Positions 1-6,292 of a DNA stretch of 6,500 bases are shown here, one piece after another. Made by a program: the position numbers and the translations under genes. Numbering within the stretch: the stretch's first letter is position 1; each line of letters opens with the position of its first letter. The stretch spans positions 1-6,500 of the forward strand of contig JBEKDJ010000283.1 in the NCBI GenBank assembly GCA_050014415.1, in the 5' to 3' direction. This DNA comes from JBEKDJ01 sp050014415 (GTDB taxonomy: Bacteria; Desulfobacterota; BSN033; UBA1163). Below the pieces are notes generated by a model. That model did no database searches and had not been told where the DNA came from. It worked only from the letters and a program-made list of their open reading frames with translations.

Positions 1-168
1 TTAGAAGCTCGCAAGATATCGAAGATCTTTCCCGGTCATGGGGATATTTCCCAAGATCCTGAACAAGATTTGTCCCGAGCGATTCTCAATGCCAAGAAGC
101 TATTGGGAAGAGAGGAGGACGTTTCGACGAGCCACTACCTCCCACCGGTATTTGGGAACATCCAATGA
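1..168 (+). CDS. C-terminal end of a metallo-beta-lactamase-fold hydrolase (partial, 5' end outside window)
   Basis: Frame 1 is open from the first base to a TGA at 166-168 and gives 55 residues. The visible part contains IFPGHG (PGHG at visible residues 11-14), followed by a helix-like stretch (DLSRAILNAKKLL). In the MBL superfamily (glyoxalase II-like hydrolases) a PGHG motif near the C-terminus carries the last metal-ligand histidine and is usually followed by a helix, which fits. About 20 further residues (EEDVSTSHYLPPVFGNIQ) form a tail that I do not recognise. Substrate cannot be told from this fragment, because the HxHxDH motif lies upstream of the window. It ends 118 bp before the porin on the same strand, so co-transcription is possible but not shown. 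The fold call rests on one motif and context. Confidence 0.6.
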   Translation, partial: LEARKISKIFPGHGDISQDPEQDLSRAILNAKKLLGREEDVSTSHYLPPVFGNIQ

Positions 169-286
169 AGAGGAATAACTTTATAAGAAAGGAGGCGATG
201 AATAGATTACAAGTTCTGTCTTTTACCGTTTTGATTTTCTTCAACAGGAGCTTCATTTTCAAAACACTCAAAAGGAGGGATTTGTC

Positions 287-1687
287 ATGCAAGAAAGAAA
301 AAGTAAGAAGTATAGAGTATTTGTATATCTGTTCACCATGTTCTTGGTCGTATCAACAATCTTTTTACCCTGTAGGTCCTTCGCTGGGGAAATGGAGATT
401 TTGCTCGACAAGTTGGTGAGCAAAGGGGTACTCACAAAATCAGAGGCCGAAAGTATTGCAAAGGAAATGAAAGAAACGAAAGAGGCTGAAAAAGGTAAAA
501 TGGAGGGAGAAACTGCGAAAACCGGAGCGAAGGAGATAGGATCCCCGGAGTGGGTGAAGAATTTACCCGACTGGATAGTAAATCCTCCTGATTGGATTAA
601 GAATATGAAATTCTCAGGGGATCTCAGGTTGAGATATGACATGTTAGAGAGGGAACCCCTGGAATCTTCGACAGCACCGGATATTGCTAGAAATAGGGGA
701 AGATTCAGATTGAGGCTGGGCGCAGAAACTCAAATCCTTGATGATGTCAAAGTAGGTTTCGGACTTGCCTCGGGAAACGGAAATCCCCGCTCGGCGAATC
801 AGACTTTTGACAGTGAATTTTTGAAGAAACCCATCACTATCGACTATGCTTTTGCAGAATACACACCCATCAAGTGGTTAAGCATTTCAGCTGGTAAATT
901 GAAAACGAATCCCATCTTTCGGGACAGCAGCCTGGGTTTTCCCACTTCGGGCCTCATCTGGGATCCTGACATCACGCCTGAGGGGGTGGCGGTGGGTTTA
1001 AATTACCCAGCCCTCTTAAAACTCGATGTCGTCAGCCTTGATGTATTCATGAATAACGCGTTTTTCATTCTCGATGAATTCAGCACTGGTCGGGAGCCCT
1101 ATATGTTTGTGGTCCAACCGGGATTCAATTTGAAGATTATGAAAGATATCAATCTCAAAACGGCTGTTGCTTATTACCAGTTTTTCGGCATCAAGAATAA
1201 GCCGCTATTGGGAAACCAACCATCTCCCGGCAATACGAATACCCTGTTTACGAGTGGCCCGTTGAAAGGTAACTATCAGTTTAATTACGACGCCTTTGTC
1301 GCAAGCGGAGAGCTTGGATATATGACTCCTTTCCCAGATATGGTCCCTTATGTCGGTGTTTTTGGTGAGTTTATTAGAAATCTGAATGCGACCCATGACG
1401 AGGGATGGACTGGAGGTGCGAGGGTAGGGTCTCCATCTCTTGCTAAATTTGGGGATTGGCAGCTGGCCTATGCATATAGAAGACTTGAACGGGATGCCTG
1501 GCCGGATATTTTCCCTGATGATGATTTCTATCAGGGTCAAACCAATGCAAAGGGACATTATCTATGGGGTGCCTTTGGGTTAGCGAAGAATATATCTACC
1601 GCGGTCACCTATTACCATACGGCCAATATTTTAGGGGAGAAGCAGCCTGAAGATCGTTTATTTGTTGACCTTCAACTGAAATTCTAG
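287..1687 (+). CDS. Outer-membrane beta-barrel porin, Porin_5-type ('putative porin')
   Basis: A 466-residue outer-membrane channel protein. A Sec signal peptide is visible: basic n-region (residues 1-10), hydrophobic core 11-27, likely cleavage after Ser-Phe-Ala at 31-33. The mature N-terminus (35-75) is a charged helical segment with the 'LLDKLVSKGVLTKSEAESIAKEM' style common in this porin family, probably a coiled coil that may trimerise or contact peptidoglycan. Residues 86-106 hold three tandem seven-residue Trp repeats. From about 108 (KFSGDLRLRYD) alternating hydrophobic/polar strands run to the end, and the protein finishes LFVDLQLKF, a terminal-Phe beta-signal for BAM insertion. The start is set by AAAGGAGGG at 271-279, 8 nt before the ATG. 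The adjacent pst operon suggests a role in phosphate passage, but the family does not prove selectivity. Phosphate-selective porins OprO/OprP (PF07396) are an alternative family label. No promoter is clear upstream. Confidence 0.85.
   Translation: MQERKSKKYRVFVYLFTMFLVVSTIFLPCRSFAGEMEILLDKLVSKGVLTKSEAESIAKEMKETKEAEKGKMEGETAKTGAKEIGSPEWVKNLPDWIVNPPDWIKNMKFSGDLRLRYDMLEREPLESSTAPDIARNRGRFRLRLGAETQILDDVKVGFGLASGNGNPRSANQTFDSEFLKKPITIDYAFAEYTPIKWLSISAGKLKTNPIFRDSSLGFPTSGLIWDPDITPEGVAVGLNYPALLKLDVVSLDVFMNNAFFILDEFSTGREPYMFVVQPGFNLKIMKDINLKTAVAYYQFFGIKNKPLLGNQPSPGNTNTLFTSGPLKGNYQFNYDAFVASGELGYMTPFPDMVPYVGVFGEFIRNLNATHDEGWTGGARVGSPSLAKFGDWQLAYAYRRLERDAWPDIFPDDDFYQGQTNAKGHYLWGAFGLAKNISTAVTYYHTANILGEKQPEDRLFVDLQLKF
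542..604 (+). repeat. Three tandem 7-residue Trp repeats within the porin
   Basis: Porin residues 86-106 read as three consecutive units, SPEWVKN, LPDWIVN and PPDWIKN, with consensus xP(D/E)W(I/V)xN. At DNA level these are three 21-bp units with different codons for Pro, Asp/Glu and Asn, so the pattern is kept at protein level and is not a recent DNA duplication. They sit exactly between the charged helical N-terminal segment and the first beta-strand of the barrel, so they probably form a linker or periplasmic-rim element. Confidence 0.8.
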
Positions 1688-1709
1688 TATGAATCACCGC
1701 TCCTTAACC

Positions 1710-1749
1710 GCACCCCTCGGATCGTGTGTTCTTCCAATCCTTGGGGTGC
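1710..1749 (+). terminator. Hairpin after the porin gene, possible weak terminator
   Basis: GCACCCC (1710-1716) pairs with GGGGTGC (1743-1749); after a 2x2 internal mismatch, GGAT (1719-1722) pairs with ATCC (1737-1740), leaving a 14-nt loop. It begins 22 bp after the porin stop, where a terminator is expected. The following sequence (ACTATTTCAAG) lacks a proper T-run, so intrinsic termination would be weak. It may be a 3'-end stabilising structure or a partial terminator that separates the porin transcript from the pstS promoter. Confidence 0.45.
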
Positions 1750-1819
1750 ACTATTTCAAGAGTGTTTGATTGAGGTAACATATTTTTATGGATTGATGCT
1801 AGGGATGTCGGGAGAAAGA

Positions 1820-1884
1820 GTAAGAAAGATGTCAAACAAAAGTAAAGAAATCGTAACAGTCTTGTAACAGAATTGTAACAATCG
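1820..1884 (+). promoter_or_regulatory. Pho box array (PhoB-type 11-bp direct repeats) upstream of pstS
   Basis: GTAACA occurs at 1853, 1864 and 1875, exactly 11 bp apart, and the extended units TTGTAACAgaa / TTGTAACAatc are nearly identical. Weaker units keep the same register further upstream: GTAAGA at 1820, GTCAAA at 1831 and GTAAAG at 1842. PhoB-family regulators bind head-to-tail as dimers to seven-base direct repeats (CTGTCAT in E. coli) spaced by four AT-rich bases, an 11-bp period; TTGTAAC is a fair match to that unit. Six units would hold up to three dimers. Position directly before pstS supports phosphate-starvation control. The three downstream units are strong; the upstream three are degenerate and inferred from phase. 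Confidence 0.8.
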
Positions 1885-1888
1885 GATG

Positions 1889-1902
1889 ATAAACTATATT
1901 CT
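1889..1902 (+). promoter_or_regulatory. Likely -10 region of the pstS promoter
   Basis: An AT-rich stretch (GATAAACTATATTCT) lies just downstream of the last Pho box unit. Candidate hexamers are GATAAA (1889-1894), TATATT (1895-1900) and TATTCT (1897-1902). In PhoB-activated promoters the Pho box takes the place of the -35, as the position here suggests; TTGTAA at 1873-1878 inside the last unit could also serve as a poor -35 with a 16-bp spacer to TATATT. The exact hexamer is undecided, because the more downstream choices would start RNA inside the Shine-Dalgarno at 1904-1910. Confidence 0.5.
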
Positions 1903-1917
1903 ATAGGAGGTTAGAAA

Positions 1918-2811
1918 ATGAGAATGTCAAAAATCTTTGCGTGGATGATGGTTGTCGGAACGTTTTTTGCGGGACAAGAAGCTTTGGCTCAGAACATGAT
2001 CCAAGTGAAAGGTTCCGATTCTGAGGTCAATTTGGTTCAAAGATTGGCAGAGGTTTTTATGCAGAAAAAACCTGGGGTGAACATCGCAGTCACCGGGGGT
2101 GGATCAGGGACCGGCATTGCAGCCTTGATCAATAAGCAGACAGATATCGCTAATTCATCGCGAACCATAGAAGCGAAAGAAGAGGAAGCGGCTGAAAAAG
2201 CAGGGGTGCATCCTTTCCGGATTGTCATTGCCACGGATGCCATATCAATTATCACCCACCCATCGAACCAGGTTTCCAAATTGACGTTGGAACAGCTTGG
2301 AAAAATCTTTAAAGGGGAAATCACCAACTGGAAAGAGGTTGGGGGCAAAGACGCTAAAATCTCCCTTTATGGCCGGCAGAGCAATTCAGGGACTTTTGTC
2401 TTCTTTAGAGAGTTTGTTTTGAAGGGCGACTATTCTCCCAACATGAAAGCCATGAACGGAAATGCTCAGATCGTTGAGACGGTAAAGCGGGATGCGGAAG
2501 GTATCGGTTATGTTGCAGTGGGTTATGTAGTCAACGAGAGCGGAGAGGTCATAGCCGGGATTAAAATTATAGACGTTGCCAAAGACGGTAAGTCCGCGGC
2601 ATATACCCCGGCCAAGATGGAGAACGTGATGTCGCTGAAGTACCCCATCACGCGGCCATTAAACCATTATACAAACGGAAAGCCAGCAGGAGAAGTGCTC
2701 GATTTTCTCCGGTTCGAGATCAGTGACGAAGGTCAGAAGATTGTTCGGAAGGAGGGGTTCTTCCCGGTTCAAAAAGACTGGATCGAGTTTAACCGTAAGC
2801 AGGGACTCTAA
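1918..2811 (+). CDS. pstS: Phosphate ABC transporter periplasmic phosphate-binding protein PstS
   Basis: A 297-residue periplasmic binding protein that captures inorganic phosphate and hands it to PstC/PstA. The signal peptide covers residues 1-24, with Ala-Leu-Ala before Gln25 as cleavage site and no lipobox. Phosphate-binding landmarks of the PBP-like PstS family (TIGR02136 type) are visible: GSD at 32-34 (where many homologues have GST), GGGSGTG at 60-66, SSRTI at 80-84, TNWKEVGG at 136-143, GRQSNSGTF at 152-160 and EGIGYV at 194-199. PITRPL at 243-248 is also typical. Length fits the short branch, smaller than E. coli PstS (about 346 with signal). The ATG at 1918 is chosen because TAGGAGG (1904-1910) ends 7 nt before it; a second ATG at 1924 lies too far. 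A Pho box array precedes it and a strong hairpin follows it, consistent with separate high-level expression. Confidence 0.95.
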   Translation: MRMSKIFAWMMVVGTFFAGQEALAQNMIQVKGSDSEVNLVQRLAEVFMQKKPGVNIAVTGGGSGTGIAALINKQTDIANSSRTIEAKEEEAAEKAGVHPFRIVIATDAISIITHPSNQVSKLTLEQLGKIFKGEITNWKEVGGKDAKISLYGRQSNSGTFVFFREFVLKGDYSPNMKAMNGNAQIVETVKRDAEGIGYVAVGYVVNESGEVIAGIKIIDVAKDGKSAAYTPAKMENVMSLKYPITRPLNHYTNGKPAGEVLDFLRFEISDEGQKIVRKEGFFPVQKDWIEFNRKQGL

Positions 2812-2841
2812 ACGGCCAGCCGCGTGGCGTCAAAAAGAAGT

Positions 2842-2879
2842 GGGAAAGTCTCCCTGAAGCCATTTAGGGAGACTTTCCC
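2842..2879 (+). terminator. Long perfect hairpin between pstS and pstC (attenuator or mRNA-stability element)
   Basis: A 14-base arm at 2842-2855 (GGGAAAGTCTCCCT) is the exact reverse complement of 2866-2879. In RNA the stem can extend inward by a G-U and two A-U pairs to 17 bp with a GCCA tetraloop (2859-2862). Downstream on the + strand comes CTGTTCTTG, only a weak U-tract, so full termination is unlikely. Partial read-through or protection of the pstS 3' end would both give more PstS than PstCAB. On the minus strand the same stem is followed by ACTTCTTTTTG, a better U-tract, so it could also stop antisense RNA entering pstS. Confidence 0.75.
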
Positions 2880-2885
2880 CTGTTC

Positions 2886-3899
2886 TTGAAAAGATGGACA
2901 AAAGAGATGGAAAAGCCATCTGAAGCATCATTAGCCATTGAGGAAACCAATGTGGGAGAAGTTTGGTTGCATAAGAAAACCGACACAAAGGATGAGAGAA
3001 TTGTATCTAGAAAACCTCAGATGAGGCGCCTCAATGAAATACTGATCGAAAAATTCTTTTTCATGAACGGCCTCCTGGCTATCCTCATCCTCTTGAGTAT
3101 TTTTTCCCTTCTTTTCGTAAAAGGCTTTCCGGCCATCAGGGAACTCGGATGGAGAAGTTTCTTTAGCAGTTCAGTATGGAACCCCACTTCATACTCCACA
3201 CCCCGGTATGGCATTCTCTCTTTGATCACCAGCACCCTCATGGTCACTTTCGGGGCTTTAGTCATTGCTGTCCCACTTGGTGTAGCCTGCGCAGCCTTCA
3301 TATCTCAGGTGGCTTCTCCGCGAATCCGGGAGATTTTGAAGCCTGCCGTAGAGATCCTGGCTGGCATTCCGTCGGTGGTGGTGGGATTTCTTGGCATTAT
3401 CTTGGTCAATCCGCTGATCGCCAAGGTTTTTGGGATTTCAAACGGTCTGAATGCTCTAAACGGATCGATCCTGCTCGCCGTTATGTCACTGCCAACCATC
3501 ATTAGCCTTTCAGAGGATGCCCTTCGAGCAGTGCCCAAAACGTATAAGGAAGCTTCTTTAGCCCTCGGGGCAAACGACTGGCAGACCCTTATTCGCGTCC
3601 TGGTCCCATCCGCTCTTTCAGGAATCATCGCTTCGGTCATGCTGGGAATGGGTCGGGCTATTGGCGAGACGATGACCGTCCTGATGGCCACAGGTAATGC
3701 ACCTGCATTGACCTTCAATTTCCTGGATGCTATTCAGACGATGACTTCTACGATCGCCATCGAATTGGGAGAAGTTCCGTATAACACTACCCATTATTAT
3801 GCCCTGTTTGTGATCGGCTTTGTCCTCTTCTTGATGACCTTCGTTGTGAATCTGGTGTCGGATATCATCTTACAGAAATATCAACAGGTGGAAAGATGA
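2886..3899 (+). CDS. pstC: Phosphate ABC transporter permease PstC
   Basis: Inner-membrane permease that pairs with PstA to form the phosphate channel. Counted from the TTG at 2886 it has 337 residues. The first 45-50 are charged and cytoplasmic, then membrane segments appear at about 61-79, 108-137, 154-180, 193-212, 241-258 and 303-327. The ABC permease EAA loop is at 222-247 (EASLALGANDWQ then a Pro-Ser-Ala-Leu-Ser-Gly-Ile run), preceded by the PstC-typical AVPKTYKEA, and GRAIGETM at 256-263 is also characteristic. The start is uncertain: TTG 2886 lies 6 nt after a strong hairpin and has no free Shine-Dalgarno; ATG 2907 has weak AAAAGAG; GTG 2952 has TTGAGGAAA 7 nt upstream and would give 315 residues; ATG 3021 would give 292. 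The stop overlaps the pstA start (ATGA), implying translational coupling. Confidence 0.93.
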   Translation: MKRWTKEMEKPSEASLAIEETNVGEVWLHKKTDTKDERIVSRKPQMRRLNEILIEKFFFMNGLLAILILLSIFSLLFVKGFPAIRELGWRSFFSSSVWNPTSYSTPRYGILSLITSTLMVTFGALVIAVPLGVACAAFISQVASPRIREILKPAVEILAGIPSVVVGFLGIILVNPLIAKVFGISNGLNALNGSILLAVMSLPTIISLSEDALRAVPKTYKEASLALGANDWQTLIRVLVPSALSGIIASVMLGMGRAIGETMTVLMATGNAPALTFNFLDAIQTMTSTIAIELGEVPYNTTHYYALFVIGFVLFLMTFVVNLVSDIILQKYQQVER

Positions 3900-4747
3900 A
3901 AAAACGATGGTCGGAAAGACTCGGTTTTCTCATGCTTTATCTGGCAGGAATTCTGGTTCTGTTTTTATTGGGAGTGATTTTATTCGATATTCTTGTCAAG
4001 GGTGTTGGCGTTCTTTCCTGGGGGTTTCTAACCCAACCACCTCGGATGGGCATGACAGAAGGGGGAATCTTCCCTGCTATTATGGGAACTCTCATGGTCA
4101 GCATTATTACGGTGATCTTTGCTGTTCCCTTAGGCATGTTCACAGCCATTTATCTTAATGAATATGCCCAGCCTGGAAAAATAACTCGCCTGATTCGGTT
4201 GGCCATCCGAAACCTCTCCGGCGTGCCTTCAATTGTTTATGGGCTGTTTGGAGTGGTGCTTTTCGTTCAGATGTTTAGATTTGGAACCTCTGTTCTCTCT
4301 GCGGGGTTAACCTTGGGTCTTTTGACCCTGCCCTGGACGATTACCGCCTGTGAGGAAGCTCTCAAGACAGTCCCAAAATCGTACCGTGAAGGTGCTCTCG
4401 CACTCGGGGCGACGAAATGGCACGCGATCCGCACGAATGTGCTGCCTTATGCTATTCCGGGCATGATGACAGGAGTCATTCTGGGACTTTCCCGGGCAGC
4501 AGGAGAGACAGCCCCTATCCTTTTTACAGGCGCTGCATTCTTTCTGCCCCATCTGCCGAAATCATTATTCGACCAGTTCATGGCCCTCCCCTATCATCTT
4601 TACATTTTAGCCACACAGCACCATGCCATAGAAAAAGTTAGGCCCATTGCTTATGGGACGGCACTCGTTCTTCTGGGCCTGATCCTGCTACTCAATCTTT
4701 CAGCCATCTGGGTCCGCTATCGCTATCGCCAGAAGATGAGGGGGTGA
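3896..4747 (+). CDS. pstA: Phosphate ABC transporter permease PstA
   Basis: A 283-residue inner-membrane permease, partner of PstC in the phosphate channel. Membrane segments are seen at about 11-33, 63-87, 107-126, 131-150, 185-210 and 250-272, the six expected of the family. NLSGVPSIVYGLFG at 106-119 is a PstA hallmark, and the EAA loop that contacts the ATPase is at 165-189 (EGALALGATKWHAI then PYAIPG), preceded by KTVPKSYRE; RAAGETAPI at 200-208 follows. The length is normal for the family. The ATG overlaps the pstC TGA by 4 bp (ATGA), and AGGTGG (3886-3891) sits 4 nt before it, so it is probably translated by coupling to pstC. It is followed by pstB after only 3 bp. Confidence 0.96.
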   Translation: MKKRWSERLGFLMLYLAGILVLFLLGVILFDILVKGVGVLSWGFLTQPPRMGMTEGGIFPAIMGTLMVSIITVIFAVPLGMFTAIYLNEYAQPGKITRLIRLAIRNLSGVPSIVYGLFGVVLFVQMFRFGTSVLSAGLTLGLLTLPWTITACEEALKTVPKSYREGALALGATKWHAIRTNVLPYAIPGMMTGVILGLSRAAGETAPILFTGAAFFLPHLPKSLFDQFMALPYHLYILATQHHAIEKVRPIAYGTALVLLGLILLLNLSAIWVRYRYRQKMRG

Positions 4748-4750
4748 GAA

Positions 4751-5512
4751 ATGGACAAGGATGTGAAAATGTTAGTCCGGAATCTCAATTTCTATTACGG
4801 AAGCGTTCAAGCACTAAAGAATGCCAATCTCGAAATCCTGGCGAACCATGTCACCGCTCTGATCGGACCATCGGGATGCGGAAAGACCACTTTCTTAAGA
4901 TGTTTGAACCGGATGAATGACGTTGTTGAGGGAGCACGGGTGGAGGGCCAGATATTACTTGACGGAGAGGATATCTATGCTCCGCAAATGGATCCGGTGC
5001 AGATTCGTCGCCGGGTGGGTATGGTTTTCCAGAAATCGAATCCCTTTCCTAAAACTATCTTTGAGAATGTGGCCTATGGACTAAGAATCAATGGCTCCAG
5101 TTCGAAAAAGGAGATCACTGAGCGGGTTGAAAAGAGCCTCAAGGATGCCGCCCTTTGGAATGAGGTGGCCGATCGGCTTCATGATTCAGCCATGGAAGTT
5201 TCCGGAGGACAACAGCAGCGACTTTGTATTGCCAGGGCCCTGGCTGTGGAACCAGAAGTCATTTTAATGGATGAGCCTGCTTCAGCTTTGGACCCTATTG
5301 CAACCCAGAAGATAGAGGAGCTCATCCAGGAGTTGAAGAACAAATACACCATCGTCATCGTTACCCACAACATGCAGCAGGCTGCCCGGGTTTCCGATTA
5401 TACGGCCTTTTTCTATTTGGGGGAACTCATTGAAGTGGATCGCACAGAGAAGATTTTTACCAAGCCAGGCCGCAAAAAGACGGAGGACTACGTTACCGGG
5501 CGCTTCGGCTAG
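4751..5512 (+). CDS. pstB: Phosphate ABC transporter ATP-binding protein PstB
   Basis: A 253-residue cytoplasmic ATPase that powers phosphate import by the PstC/PstA channel, near the usual family length (about 250-260). All ABC motifs are present: Walker A GPSGCGKTT at 39-47, the PstB-typical RCLNRMND right after it (50-57), Q-loop Gln94 (VFQKSNPFP), signature SGGQQQR at 151-157 (preceded by Val where Leu is usual), Walker B VILMDEP at 170-176, D-loop SALD at 178-181 and switch His206 (THNMQQA). The NPFPKTIFENVAYG segment (97-110) is typical of PstB. A GAGGGGGTGAG Shine-Dalgarno region (4738-4748) overlaps the end of pstA. phoU follows after 21 bp. Confidence 0.97.
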   Translation: MDKDVKMLVRNLNFYYGSVQALKNANLEILANHVTALIGPSGCGKTTFLRCLNRMNDVVEGARVEGQILLDGEDIYAPQMDPVQIRRRVGMVFQKSNPFPKTIFENVAYGLRINGSSSKKEITERVEKSLKDAALWNEVADRLHDSAMEVSGGQQQRLCIARALAVEPEVILMDEPASALDPIATQKIEELIQELKNKYTIVIVTHNMQQAARVSDYTAFFYLGELIEVDRTEKIFTKPGRKKTEDYVTGRFG

Positions 5513-5533
5513 GATCGGAAGAAGGAGGTTAAG

Positions 5534-6244
5534 GTGACAATAGAAACTCATTTCCAAAAGGAGTTGGAAGAACTCAAGGAGAACCTCTTGAGGATGGCGA
5601 CGCTGGTGGAAGAAGCGATCAACAATGCTGTTCAGTCCTTGGTAAAAAGGGATTCCGAACTGGCTCAGAAGGCCTTTGAAGCGGAGGACAAGATCAACAC
5701 TATGGATATCGATATCAACACCGAGTGTTTAAATCTTCTCGCTTTGAGGCAACCGATGGCGATAGACCTTCGATTCATTACCTCTGCTTTGAAGATAATC
5801 ACCGATCTCGAGCGAATGGGTGATCAAGCGATCAACATTGCCGAGAGGGCAGTCTCCTTAAATCAGGAGCCTCCGATCAAGCCTTATATCGACATTCCCA
5901 AGATGGCTGAGATCGCCCAATCGATGGTTAAGGATGTTTTAGATGCCTTTGTGAACGGTGACTCTAAACTGGCTCGTAGTGTCTGCCAGAGGGATGATCT
6001 GGTTGACGGGTTAAATGACCAGGTGGTTCGAGAACTCCTCACCCATATGATGTCAGATCCAAAAACCATCAAAAGGGCGGTACAAATCATGATCGTGTGC
6101 CGGTGTCTTGAACGAATTGCAGACCACGCCACAAACATCGCAGAAGATGTTATCTTTATGGTGGATGCCCTGGTGATCAAACATCACGCCGACGCTAAAG
6201 GGGAGAAAGATCAAGCAGACCAGAAAAATCCGGAGCGAGTATAA
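5534..6244 (+). CDS. phoU: Phosphate signalling and transport regulator PhoU
   Basis: A 236-residue cytoplasmic, all-helical protein that represses Pho signalling when phosphate is plentiful, by way of the PstSCAB transporter and the PhoR kinase, and limits Pst uptake. It shows two copies of the PhoU three-helix repeat. Each has a metal-binding E-x-x-x-D motif: ERMGD at 93-97 (followed by QAINIAE) and ERIAD at 193-197 (followed by HATNIAED). LRQPMAIDLRFITSALKIITDLERMGD at 71-97 region is typical of the first domain. The start is a GTG at 5534, set by AAGGAGG (5522-5528) 5 nt upstream; no in-frame ATG has a comparable site. The last ~20 residues (Lys, Asp, Gln, Glu rich) form a charged tail beyond the conserved domain. 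Position after pstB matches the classic pstSCAB-phoU order. phoR/phoB are not in this window. Confidence 0.96.
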   Translation: MTIETHFQKELEELKENLLRMATLVEEAINNAVQSLVKRDSELAQKAFEAEDKINTMDIDINTECLNLLALRQPMAIDLRFITSALKIITDLERMGDQAINIAERAVSLNQEPPIKPYIDIPKMAEIAQSMVKDVLDAFVNGDSKLARSVCQRDDLVDGLNDQVVRELLTHMMSDPKTIKRAVQIMIVCRCLERIADHATNIAEDVIFMVDALVIKHHADAKGEKDQADQKNPERV

Positions 6245-6292
6245 AGCAAATTACAGATGCAACCAGCGAGCATCCAAAAAGGAGATTAACCC

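Noticed and set aside
216..232. Possible Pho box upstream of the porin (CTGTC then CGTTTT 11 bp later)
   Set aside because: The second unit matches poorly and no third unit is in phase; far weaker than the array at 1853-1880.
268..642. Minus-strand open frame of 124 codons over the porin start
   Set aside because: Opposite a well-supported porin with signal peptide; low-complexity Ser/Phe/Ile composition typical of an antisense shadow, with no ribosome binding site or recognisable motif.
1205..1558. Minus-strand open frame of 117 codons inside the porin
   Set aside because: Antisense shadow of beta-barrel coding sequence; no motif and no independent start signal.
3305..3718. Minus-strand open frame of 137 codons opposite pstC
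   Set aside because: Arg/Ser/Thr/Ile-rich product as expected from the complement of a membrane-protein gene; pstC on + is clear in the same bases.
4307..4641. Open frames on both strands within pstA (minus 4307-4552, plus 4417-4641)
   Set aside because: Both are out-of-frame readings of the conserved EAA loop and C-terminal membrane segments of PstA; Cys/His/Ser-rich without family resemblance.
5705..5716. 12-bp palindrome GATATCGATATC
   Set aside because: Lies inside phoU and arises from the coded Asp-Ile-Asp-Ile; no second copy or promoter context was seen.
6256..6274. Small inverted repeat GATGC/GCATC between phoU and arsC
   Set aside because: Only 5 bp of stem with a 9-nt loop and no T-run; expected by chance and not a credible terminator.
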